The translations under genes and the position numbers were made by a program. A DNA stretch of 64,000 nucleotides from Posidonia oceanica (Eukaryota > Streptophyta > Magnoliopsida > Alismatales > Posidoniaceae), in contig JAZBRS010000020.1 of NCBI GenBank assembly GCA_037176725.1, positions 100,272,501-100,336,500 on the forward strand, in the 5' to 3' direction. The notes beneath the pieces were generated by a model, which ran no database searches, was not told where the DNA came from, and saw only the letters and a list, made by a program, of their open reading frames with translations. This document shows, one piece after another, positions 53,985 to 63,650 of the stretch. How positions within the stretch are numbered: position 1 is the stretch's first letter; each line of letters starts with the position of its first letter.

Positions 53985-55082
53985 TAAGATATCGGACTTA
54001 TCGGCCAGCAAAGGGAAAGAGACGATAAGATATCGGACTTATCGGCCGACAAAAGGAAAGAGATGATAAGATATCGAACTTATCGGCTGGAAAAGAGGGG
54101 ATAAGGGAATGATAAGATATCGGACTTATCGGTCGGCAAAGGGAGAGAGATGATAAGATATCGGACTTATCGGCCGGCAAAGGGAAAGAGATGATAAGAT
54201 ATCGGACTTATCGGCCGGCAAAGGGAAAGAGATGATAAGATATCGGACTTATCGGCCGACAAATGAATAAAAGAATAGAATGATAAGATATCGGACTTAT
54301 CGGCCGGCAAAGAGGGGATAAGGGAGTGATAAGATATCAGACTTATCGGCCGGCAAAGGGAAAGAGATGATAAGATATCGGACTTATCAGCCGACAAAGT
54401 GAAAGAGAATAGAATGATAAGATATCGGACTTATCTGCTGGAAAAGAGGGGATAGAGGAGTGATAAGATATCGGACTTATCGGCCGGCAAAGGGAAAGAG
54501 ATGATAAGATATCGAACTTATCGGCCGACAAAGGGAAAGAGAATAGAATGATAAGATATTGGACTTATCGGCCGGCAAAGAGGGGATAGAGGAGTGATAA
54601 GATATCGAACTTATCGGCCGACAAAGGGAAAGAGAATAGAATGATAAGATATCGGACTTATCGGCCAGCAAAGAGAAAGAGATGATAAGATATCGGACTT
54701 ATCGACCGGCAAAGAGGGGATAAGGGAGTGATAAGATATCGGACTTATCAGCCGACAAAGGGAAAGATATGATAAGATATCGGACTTATCGGCCGGCAAA
54801 TGAATAAAAGAATAGAATGATAAGATATCGGACTTATCGGTCGGCAAAGAGGGGATGGAGGAATGATAAGATATCGGACTTATCGGCCGGCAAAGGGAAA
54901 GAGAAGATAAGATATCGGACTTATCGGCTGACAAAGGGAAAAAGAATAGAATGATAAGATATCGGACTTATTGGCCAGCAAAGAGGGGATAGAGGAGTGA
55001 TAAGATATCGGACTTATCGACCGACAAAGGGAAAGAGAATAGAATGATAAGATATCGGACTTATCGGCCGGCAAATAAATGG
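53985..55082 (-). repeat. About 41-45-bp hairpin array, GATAAG type, element F
   Basis: About 23 units; on the plus strand GATAAGATATCGGACTTATC then GGCCGGCAAAGGGAAAGAGA; GATAAG/CTTATC are 6-bp arms around an 8-nt centre. Some units carry longer spacers (AATGAATAAAAGAATAGA). The minus-strand frames read as repeated SADKSDILSSLSLCRPIS and are not genes: they follow the repeat unit and vary with spacer length. Confidence 0.9.
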
Positions 55083-55614
55083 GTTTCGCGAGAGCGAAAC
55101 ATCTCATGATACCAGGAATATCACGAGGGAAAGAGAGGGAGAATGATACCAAGGGGCGATCAAAAGATGCCCTAGTATCAGGATGATACCAGGGGTTGGC
55201 CAACGCGTCCTTGGCATCTAAAGAAGACGATGAAGACAAAACTGTCGTGTTTGCCAGACGAGTAGTTTAGGATACCAGCCCAAAGATGATGACAGGTTGA
55301 TGGACCTATCGCTGAGCATTTGGGGGTGCCAGCCCGTTGATGAAGATCCGGATGACGGTGCCCGGTAGCTTGTTTGCTCAGATGTCATGAGTCGGCAGTT
55401 GGGTTGACTGATGAGGACTTTTCCCACGGTGTTTGGCAGCAAGTTTGGCTAGGGGCCCTGCAGATATGATTGATATGATGATGTATGCACTTGAAATAGA
55501 TTTGAAATGCAAACAGGTGGCTCAGAACGCCTTTGTATTGATTGAACTTGATTACATGCCTATAACAGGCCAAAAGTTTACAGCAGAAAATAGGTAGATA
55601 GTTACATGGACGCT
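55083..55614 (-). other. Element F: noncoding between arrays and accessory ORF
   Basis: 55100-55210 has several GATACCAGG words like the long hairpin of element E (12953-12980). No gene seen; the remainder is single copy. Confidence 0.55.
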
Positions 55615-56817
55615 CTAGTCAGTCCTGACTTTCTTTGCCTTTCTGGAGTCAGGGAACTGAGGAGCACCAGGAGGTATCTCATTGATAGGCCAGAAAGCTT
55701 GTACCTCCGTTAGATATTCGGGAGTGCATCCCGAGCCTTGTGCAGATGCTAGGTCAGTAGACCGCACTCCATGCTGCATGAGATCAGCCAGTTTTGCTGT
55801 AGCAGATGCTGTCCCGTAAGGATATGCCTGAAGTAGTCTTGGGGCTGTGCTGTCTATGAAGGCGCCCTACTGGAGTCCGAACTGCCGCATGACCCAGATG
55901 GGGTGATACTCCACGCCTCCAGTGAATCCAGGTAGCACCACGAGTCGCGCGTTGCGGGTATTGAAGAACATAGTGAAGGGCTCAGCCGCAGACGGGATGA
56001 TGCGCCAGGTGACGGTGTCGTCCGTCAGCTCAGATAACTTATTGTATTCTTCGGGGACCTTCTTGATTGTCTTGGCATGGCCACTATTGCAGTATGTTTC
56101 AATAATGTAGCCCCAGGGGCGCAGCAAGTCTAGTTCAAGATGTGCAGCCAGCCAGATCTGTACTAGCACTCCGCAGCTGTGGAAGTGGCGGCAGCGGTGG
56201 GAGATGCGGTCTAGTCCACAATAAGTTTCAGCCAAGACAACCGGTGCCAGGTCGATCTACCTAGTCACCACAGCTAATGCGATTTCAGCAATTTCTATCG
56301 CGACTGTCATCCGGCCATGAGTGAAAATCAGCTCTCCCAGAAATCGGGTGACAAATCCCCGAAGCCACAAATCTTCTCCGAGTTCAGCACGCTTGTCTAT
56401 GATTTCATCAAAGTAGTGCTAGCGCAGCATGGGCGCGGGGCTGCTGGTGCAGATTAGTCTTTGCTAGCACCTGTCAGTAGATAGCCCAGATAGCTTGCAG
56501 AGGACCGCTATGTATTTGTCATGCCTCATGAAAATGGGCGGTCCCATCAGCCGGGAGAAGCCACAGATGCAGCGCACCTCCTCCAGAGTAGGTGTCTGTT
56601 CAGTTCTTCCGAAGCAGAAGACATGGTGCGTCGGCTTCCAAAATCTTGCGGTAGCGCACAAAAGATGATGGCTCACTTCGACATCAGCTGCTTTCAGCAA
56701 TTTCGTAGGTATGCCCTAGAGGCGTAGCTTCTCGTAGTCATCCTGAGTAAGCTTGCCAATCCAGCCCCGAAGGGCTTCAAAACAGTGCACTGGGGTTTCA
56801 AGAGTTGGATAACCCAT
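55615..56817 (-). pseudogene. Element F: accessory ORF after integrase (DUF7745-like)
   Basis: About 400 codons from ATG 56817-56815 (MGYPTLETPVHCFEALRGWI) to TAG 55617-55615 (ending FPDSRKAKKVRTD). Blocks: FWKPTHHVFCFGRTEQTPTL near 56640, ETYCGLDRISHRCRHFHSC near 56225, VLVQIWLAAHLELDLLRP, TDDTVTWRIIPSAAEPF near 56020 and VEYHPIWVMRQFGLQ near 55890. Same order and length as 10285-11415. The start is chosen because it is the first ATG in the frame of the conserved WIGKLT segment. Breaks: TAG in LRL-stop-GIP near 56712, TAG after FGLQ near 55867, and frame changes between 56240 and 56464. Similarity to DUF7745/plant-mobile-domain-like proteins is by eye; role unknown. Confidence 0.65.
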
Positions 56818-58321
56818 GGCGCAGGCCGCAGGGGTACAGGCAGATGCTGCAGAGCTTGAAGGTACCTGTTATCAATACTGTAGATAGTCAGAACACACAG
56901 GCATATAATCTTTTGCAGAAAGCAGAATTCGAGACTGATAAAGCAGTTCAACATGTATTCAGCAATTAATATCAGAACAAAACAGCTAAGCAATCATAAG
57001 CAGGAAAGATCTGTAGCAGTCTTGCTGACACGGGGCGAGGGCTCAGCAAGAGATCTAGACCAGCGCAGCTCGAACGGCGTCAACGCGTGCTTGGCAAGGA
57101 GTACTGTCTCAGAGTCGAAGCGAGTTGCAGAGCGAGACGATTGATAGGAAGGAAGGATGATTGAAGATGCATGTATGCATGATGCAAGTTGGTGTGCTTG
57201 AGAGATGATTAGTATGCTTTTGTGCCCTCAGCATACGGAGTGCTTTGGTGCCTGCTGCAGAGGAAGGGAGTGATCCCTGACTCACTGGGCCCTACTTGGA
57301 CTCTTAGCTTGCTGGTGGCACTCCGGAATGGGTGTTGGCAGTATACAGGTGGTGGTGGTGAGGACAGGCTACTTGCCGAGCTCTCAGGACCTACACCTAC
57401 TTTTTCTGCTCTCTTTTTTTATTTCTTCCTCGTGGGTATGCAGTCATTCTCTGCCCCTAGCTAGGAGATGGTAAGTGTTTGTTTTTGGAGGGAAGTGGTA
57501 GACCCTTTTAGGCTTACACCCTTGGGTTTCTTGTGAGGTACGGGGGGATGATGTTGCCTATATTTTTGGGCTGAATCTTGCCCTTTTCTTTTCTTCCTTT
57601 TTTTTTCTGCTTTGCTTGCTTTTCCTCCCTTTTTTTTTGTTTTTGTTCTATTTCTTTTTTTTGCTTGTTTGATTTCTCTCTTTTTTTCTTCTCTTTTTTT
57701 TTCACAGGCTTTTGCTATCCCCATTTTGGAGGTAAAAGGAAGGGTGTTTGAGCTGTGCTGAATGTGGACTTTGGGTCTGCTATGTGATAGGTAGAAGGAG
57801 CAAAGTTAGACTGCACACCCCTGTCTCTAGGGCCGGCTTCTTTCTTCGTCTTCTATTCCTTGGATGTGCTCAAGCCTAGATGTCTATTCTCACTTTTTTC
57901 AACTCACATCCTAACATTTTTTCTCCCTCAGAGGTGTATGTCCTTACGAGTTTGGGCAGTTCGCCTGTCCTATTTGGTGGCGGCTCCCTCACTTGCTAAG
58001 GCATCTAAGTAGTGCCGGGTGAGGCAGGGTGGACTCTTTCCAGAGCAGGCAAGCACTTCCGGTTTTCATCACCGGGCAAAAGATGCAATATGCGACTTGA
58101 GAGGATGACGATGATGATTTGAAAAGGATTGATGCATGTTTCGAGAGGATGACGATGATGATTTGAAAAAAGATGCATGTTTAGGATGGAAGAAGCATGA
58201 GTGCATGTTCAAGAACAAAAGTAAGAAACAAGATAGTAGATGCAAGAAGGAAAGGAATGCAAGAAGTGAGAATGTAAGTGTGTAGGTGGGAGAAGGATAT
58301 CTGCAACGAGGCCACCTTCGG
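56818..58321 (-). other. Element F: noncoding between integrase and accessory ORF
   Basis: No gene. 57895-58085 is the block conserved with 8755-8935 in element E. 57590-57710 is low-complexity T-rich DNA on the plus strand whose minus-strand frames (Lys-rich) are not genes. 58080-58180 has a short duplication around GACGATGATGATTTGAAAA. Confidence 0.6.
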
Positions 58322-60568
58322 CTACTGATAGTACTTCATGAGGTAGCAGAGGTTGACGGGCTCAGACTGCTCGACTTGATCCATATCCTCAAGGGTTACG
58401 GCGCCGCCCAAAAAGACTTGCTTCACCACAAAGGGGCCACGCCAGTTAGGTCGGAATTTCCCTCGACCATCAGGCAAGTGGATGGCACACAGAACAAGGT
58501 CCCCTGTCTGGAAACGTCTCGGCTGAACTTTCTTCAAGTATGACCTGGCCATTCTCTTTTGATAGCAGTGAGCATTATGCATAGCTTGCAGCCTGTGCTC
58601 ATCAATCAAGTTCAGTTGGACGCAGCGGTCTTCGACCCATTCTGCTTCATCCAACTCAACTTCGCGTAGGATCCATAGTGAGGGAATCTCTACCTCAACG
58701 GGCAGCACCGCCTCCATGCCATACACCAGAGAGTAAAGGGTGGCGCCTGTTGAAGTGCGGACAGATGTCTTGTACGCCCAGAGTGCGTAAGGAGGCTTGT
58801 CGTGCCAGTCCTTATGAGTTTCCGCTATTTTCTTTACGATCTTTACCAGATTTTTGTTGGCGGACTCCACCGCACTGTTCATCTGTGGTCGGTAAGGCAA
58901 GGATCTGTGATGCTTGATATTGAAGCTCTGCAGATAGTCTTCGATCCTCTTAGCAATGAAATTTGTGCCATTGTCAGATATAATTGCATGCGGGACCCCA
59001 TACCGGGCTATGATATTGTTTCTGATGAACTTTTCCATAGCCACGGCAGTCACCGTCTTGTAGGAGGTCGCTTCCACCCATTTAGTGAAGTAATCAATCG
59101 CTACCAGAATGTAACGTTGACCATTAGAAGCTGAAGGGTGAATGGCGCCAATGACATCAATCCCACGGGTGGAGAAGGGCCATGGCGACGACATGCTGTG
59201 CAGCTCTTGTGGGGACAGTCGAATAAAGTTGCCATGCACTTGGCAGTTATGGCATCTGCGCACGAATCGGCAGCAGTCAGCTTCCATAGTCAGCCAGTAG
59301 TATCCTTGCGGCATTATCTTCTTGGCTAGGAGGACGCCATTCATGTGCGGGCCACAAGTCCCCGCATGCACTTGAAGCATTAGCGTATCAGCCTCTGATT
59401 TGTTCAGGCAGCGCAGGAGCATTTGATTGTATGATCTTTTGTACAATTGTCCCGCCCCCAATACATACTTTGACGCTAGACACGTCATAGTTCTCTTGTC
59501 CACTGGTGAGGTACCGGGTGGAAAGCTGTCAAATTCTAAGAAAGCTTTTATGTCTTTGTACCAAGGCTGCTCCTCTGTTGTTGAATCTGCCTCCTCGATG
59601 CTCATACAGTGTGCAGGCTGCTCAATGCGAGTAACAGATACATCCATTGTGCTATCTTCAGGTATGCTGAGCCAGGACGCCAAGGTAGCTAACGCATCTG
59701 CATATGCGTTCCTTGCTCGGTTCATGTATACGAAGCGGATGCTTGCAAATTGTTCTATCAGCTTCAGCAGGTGTTCATGATATGGCAGTAGTTTCGGATC
59801 TTTCATTTTCCACTCGCCATTGACTTGAGAGATCACCAACATAGCATCGCCGTGCACTAGCAGCTTCTGTACCTCATGCTCGAGGGCAACATTCAGTCCT
59901 AGGATGCATGTCTCGTACTCTGCTTCGTTGTTGGTACACTTGAAGGTCAGCTTCCTGGAGAAGGGAATCATCTGTCCCTGGGGCGTTGTCAGCACTGCGC
60001 CTACGCCTCGGCCCTTTTTGTTTACAGCACCATCAAAATATAGCTGCCATTGCTCCCGATCTTCAGGGTCTTTGTCTTCAGAGTCCTCCATTGCAAACAG
60101 AATGTCTTCATCTGGAAACTGCGTCTGGAGTGGCTGATATTCAGGCAGTGGGAGATCAGCAAGATGGTCCGCCATAGCTTGACCCTTCATGGATTTTTGC
60201 GTGACAAAGGTGATGTCGTACTGAGACAGTAGCACCTGCCACTTAGCACATCTGCCTACCATGGCCGGTTTTTGAAAGAGAAACTTGATTGGATCATGCC
60301 GGCATAAGAGCTGGACTGGGTATGCCATCATGTAGTGCCTCAATTTCTGTGCAGCCCAGACAAGGGACAGGCAGGTCTTCTCTATTGTACTGTACCTGGC
60401 TTCGCATTCATTGAACTTCTTGCTCAGGTAGTAGATGGCACGCTCCTTTCTGCCAGATTCGTCATGTTGGCCCAAGACGGCGTCCATGGAATGTTGCGTG
60501 GTAGAAAGGTAGAGAAGCAAGGGTCTCCTTGTAGTGGGGGGAACCAAGACAGGAGGCTTAATCAGCAG
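58322..60568 (-). CDS. Element F: RNase H, archaeal-type RNase H and integrase
   Basis: A continuous frame of about 748 codons after the TAG at 60571-60569. RNase H 1: LLYLSTTQHSMDAVLGQHDE to HYMMAYPVQLLCRHDPI (about residues 10-100). A second RNase H of archaeal/plant type: WQLYFDGAVNKKGRGVGAVL, NNEAEYETCILGLNVALEHE, LVHGDAMLVISQVNGEW and RARNAYADALATLAS (about 165-295), with its acidic residues present. Integrase: zinc finger ending FVRRCHNCQVHG, core D in STRGIDVIGAIH, D in AIISDNGTNFIAK, E in MNSAVESANKNL, then GRGKFRPNWRGPF near the end; stop after MKYYQ. All key residues are intact. It has no true start of its own; it continues the RT frame across the TAG. Confidence 0.92.
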   Translation of the reverse strand: MLIKPPVLVPPTTRRPLLLYLSTTQHSMDAVLGQHDESGRKERAIYYLSKKFNECEARYSTIEKTCLSLVWAAQKLRHYMMAYPVQLLCRHDPIKFLFQKPAMVGRCAKWQVLLSQYDITFVTQKSMKGQAMADHLADLPLPEYQPLQTQFPDEDILFAMEDSEDKDPEDREQWQLYFDGAVNKKGRGVGAVLTTPQGQMIPFSRKLTFKCTNNEAEYETCILGLNVALEHEVQKLLVHGDAMLVISQVNGEWKMKDPKLLPYHEHLLKLIEQFASIRFVYMNRARNAYADALATLASWLSIPEDSTMDVSVTRIEQPAHCMSIEEADSTTEEQPWYKDIKAFLEFDSFPPGTSPVDKRTMTCLASKYVLGAGQLYKRSYNQMLLRCLNKSEADTLMLQVHAGTCGPHMNGVLLAKKIMPQGYYWLTMEADCCRFVRRCHNCQVHGNFIRLSPQELHSMSSPWPFSTRGIDVIGAIHPSASNGQRYILVAIDYFTKWVEATSYKTVTAVAMEKFIRNNIIARYGVPHAIISDNGTNFIAKRIEDYLQSFNIKHHRSLPYRPQMNSAVESANKNLVKIVKKIAETHKDWHDKPPYALWAYKTSVRTSTGATLYSLVYGMEAVLPVEVEIPSLWILREVELDEAEWVEDRCVQLNLIDEHRLQAMHNAHCYQKRMARSYLKKVQPRRFQTGDLVLCAIHLPDGRGKFRPNWRGPFVVKQVFLGGAVTLEDMDQVEQSEPVNLCYLMKYYQ

Positions 60569-62284
60569 CTACTTGATCTTGGCAAATGCAGCCTGACACT
60601 CCTCGCTGCAATGAATCTGCGCATTCTTCTTCAGAAGCTTGAATATAGGTTCACAGATGGACGTAAGCTGTGCAATGAAGCGACTGATGTATTGTAAACG
60701 CCCAAGCAGACCTCTGACCTCCTTTTCAGTCTGAGGGGGTGGCATATCCACGATGGCTTTTGCCTTCATCGGGTCTACCTCAATCCCCCTTTGGCTAACA
60801 ATGTAGCCCAGCAGTTTGCCAGATGATACCCCGAATACACACTTGTTGGGGTTCAGGCGCAGCTTGTATTTCCGTAGACAGGTAAAGAGCTTCTTTAGAC
60901 AAGCAAGATGATCTTCAGACTCTTTGGTTTTAGCAATCATGTCGTCTACATAGACCTCCACTTCTTGGTGCATGAGGTTGTGGAACAGCGCAGTCATGGC
61001 CCTCTGATAGGTTGCGCCAGCATTCTTCAGCCCGAACGGCATGACTTGGTAGCAGAAGACTCCCCAAGGGGTGATGAATGAAGTCTTTTCCATGTCTTCT
61101 TCTACCATTTTGATCTGATTATATCCAAAAAAGCCGTCCATGAAAGAAAGCATCTTGTGGCCCGCTGTATTGTCGACTAGGACGTCAATGTGAGGCAATG
61201 GGAAGTCGTCCTTGGGACTCGCCTTGTTCAGGTCCCTATAGTCGATGCAGATCCGGACGCGGCCATCTTTCTTGGGCACAGGTACAATGTTTGCCAGCCA
61301 CTCAGGATAAAGGATGACCTTGAGGAAATTGACTCTATGCTGTTTCATGATCTCTTCTTTGATCATAAGCAGCCACTGCGGTCGCCATCTTCTCAGCTTC
61401 TGCTTTACTGGCTTGGCATCTAGGTCTAGGGATAGATTGTGCACCACTATCTCTATGTCAAGGCCAACCATATCTTCATAACTCCAGGCGAAGATATCCG
61501 CATATTCCTTCAGGAATGCGATGAACTCTGCTCGAGCCTGGGGGGACAGCTGGGCACTGATGCGAACCTCTCTGGCTTCCTCAGCTGTGCCGATATTGAC
61601 AACCTCTGTTTCTTCCTCAACATGAAGGTTGGGGCCTTCTGGGTCATCGTCGTAGGGCCGGAACTCGAGCAGTGGTTCGTCAGTCTCATCCATGCCCGCA
61701 TCATCCTCCTCTCCATAAACAATAAGTTCCGAGAGGATCTCTTTCTCAAAAGAAGGATTTGTGACGTCGAAAGAGTGTATATGTTCTGCTGCTTGGCCCT
61801 GGTGACGCTTCAGGATGGTCATGCTTACTCGAGTATTCTTGTAGCCTCGATGCGCGACCTCTGTCCTGGCAACTTCTTCTGTCTGCTCTGGCCCGACTGA
61901 TTCTGCTAAGTGCTCTGCTGATACTGCTGAGGGCCTTGCTGATTCTGCCACTGATACCGCTGATGGCCTTGCTACTGAGGCTGCTGACAATTCTGTTGCT
62001 GATTCTACTTTCTGCTCTGTTACTGCTGCTGCTTGGACTGCTAGTGCTTCCTCCTCTGAGTCTTCTAGTGTGCTTGTGGAGGGTATGCCGGACTGGCGGC
62101 TGATCTGGGTACTGCCGCTTGCTACACTGCCCAAGTGAGGCATGTGCTGCACAAACCACCTAGACCCGCCTTCTGGTTGGAAGGTAATGAGCTCATCTGG
62201 TCTAGGGAAGTCCGGTATTGCCGAATCTTCCTCTAGGACCATGATAGAGGCATGGTCTACTCGCAAAGGAGGGTCCGTAACCAC
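60569..62284 (-). CDS. Element F: reverse transcriptase
   Basis: A 571-codon frame. The first 230 residues are an acidic, Ser/Ala-rich linker. RT starts around DIFAWSYEDMVGLDIEIVVH; then WLANIVPVPKKDGRVRICID and YRDLNKASPKDDFPLPHID. The palm aspartate is in LSFMDGFFGYNQIKM, the template grip in TPWGVFCYQVMPFGLKNAGA, and the catalytic box YVDDMIAKTK is intact. Then LNPNKCVFGVSSGKLLGYIV (thumb/connection). It ends at a single TAG in AKIK-stop-LLIKPPVL, where relatives typically have Gln or another sense codon (CAG to TAG by one transition), so RT and RNase H are in the same frame. Confidence 0.92.
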   Translation of the reverse strand: MVTDPPLRVDHASIMVLEEDSAIPDFPRPDELITFQPEGGSRWFVQHMPHLGSVASGSTQISRQSGIPSTSTLEDSEEEALAVQAAAVTEQKVESATELSAASVARPSAVSVAESARPSAVSAEHLAESVGPEQTEEVARTEVAHRGYKNTRVSMTILKRHQGQAAEHIHSFDVTNPSFEKEILSELIVYGEEDDAGMDETDEPLLEFRPYDDDPEGPNLHVEEETEVVNIGTAEEAREVRISAQLSPQARAEFIAFLKEYADIFAWSYEDMVGLDIEIVVHNLSLDLDAKPVKQKLRRWRPQWLLMIKEEIMKQHRVNFLKVILYPEWLANIVPVPKKDGRVRICIDYRDLNKASPKDDFPLPHIDVLVDNTAGHKMLSFMDGFFGYNQIKMVEEDMEKTSFITPWGVFCYQVMPFGLKNAGATYQRAMTALFHNLMHQEVEVYVDDMIAKTKESEDHLACLKKLFTCLRKYKLRLNPNKCVFGVSSGKLLGYIVSQRGIEVDPMKAKAIVDMPPPQTEKEVRGLLGRLQYISRFIAQLTSICEPIFKLLKKNAQIHCSEECQAAFAKIK

Positions 62285-63650
62285 GGCTTTCCCTTTCCTT
62301 TCCGCGGCTTAGTGCTCTGCCAGATCATCTGCTATCGACTTGAGCTGTTCTTGATAAAGTAGCTCTAAGTCGGATATCCATGAATCGACCTGGGCTTCTA
62401 TCGCCACTCCTTCCTCCTCATCCGAGGGTGAGTCGACGTAGTAGGCGCCGGGGGCCTGCGGCACAGGCCCGGCTGCAAGATGGATCGCTGCCCTTGGTAT
62501 TTGCATGGTCTGGCTCACGGGCACGCTTGATAGCAGCAGCTTCGGCATGGGAGATCCAAACAGACTGGTCAGTGGGGCTACAGATGGGTATGCTGCCAGG
62601 GTCACTGTTGCAGTTAGAGGGCAGGCGGAGGTGCTCTTCTAAGGGCTCAAAGGCCGGGAGGCTATGATGCTCAATCGGTCCTCTGCATCTGGTGGTGACA
62701 GTGAGAGTGCGGCCTCTAACGCCACGGGGTTCTGCCATGAGAGTTGCTGTTCTGTGGCAGGAGGATGTGAAGCGGACTGCGCCGGCTGCCTTCTCGATGA
62801 CACGGCTGCAGAAGCGGGCCGAGTCGCGCTGCTGAGTGAGTTGTCTGACTGTCCCTCCAGAGAGAGTGACAGCGGTACTGATGCGACTGCGACCGCAGGT
62901 AGCCTGCCTGATTGTGCCAGAAGGAGTGTCTCTGACTTCCGTGCTGCTGCTGCTGCCTATGCTTGTAATGTGGATGTGGCTGCAGGAATATTAGAGCTTG
63001 TCAATTCTACCACAGAGCTTGCTGATTTGTCTACTGTATCTGATGAAGGAAGAGCCAAACAAACTGACCAGGGTGCTTCCGTGCTGATCTGAGCCTTACT
63101 GCCAGTTGGGACTGCCTCTGTTGTGCCAGATTGCTCCTCATCCGAGTAGTAGTCCTCAACGCAGACCCAATCTTCCGTTGGCACTGCGACTTCATCATCA
63201 GTTGATCCCAGAACTCCTGCACTGGTGAAGTTAGTGAGGTCTCTGGAGATGGCAGGTTCCTGATCCTTCATTTGAAGGCAGTGATCTTCGCTGGGCTTGG
63301 GCACATAACCGAGGCCTTCAGATTTCCTTCGCTTCGCCGCTACGATCGGCTCTGCGATCCCCTGGCCGTGACGCCCGAGCGGTGTACCCTTTATGTAACC
63401 CCACCTGTGACATACATTTTCGACCATTCGAAAGGGGTTGTTGTGAACGGCCAAGGAGTTGGCGCGTTCAAGATCAGGAATGAAGTTAACCGGCTCGCAC
63501 CGGTTAACGCGATACAAGGCTTCGGAAGTCTCAGGGTCAAACGGGATAGCTTGTGAAGAGACGGGGGAGACTGCCTCGATCCGCTCCTTCTCAAAGTTCT
63601 CTGCCATGACGACACATCGCCGCGACGGTACTTTATCATCCGATGGAGGG
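62285..63650 (-). pseudogene. Element F: G-patch and linker between protease and RT
   Basis: Minus strand from about 63640: VVMAENFEKERIEAVSPVSS, RVNRCEPVNFIPDLERANSL, RMVENVCHRWGYIKGTPLGR, HGQGIAEPIVAAKRRKSEGL. The W-G-Y-x-x-G-x-x-L-G-R-x-x-Q-G-I segment followed by GLGY is a G-patch, which in Tat elements lies between protease and RT and may bind RNA. A Ser/Thr-rich linker follows. Breaks: a net 7-nt shortening relative to D near 63625 shifts the frame after the protease, TAG at 62956-62954, a frame change near 62640, and TAA at 62311-62309. The acidic piece SDEEEGVAIEAQVDSWISDL lies near 62410. Confidence 0.75.

Noticed and set aside
53985..55082. Repeated minus-strand protein frames (SADKSDILSSLSLCRPIS type)
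   Set aside because: They are the 41-45-bp hairpin repeat read in one frame; spacers of other lengths break the frame and no start or domain exists.
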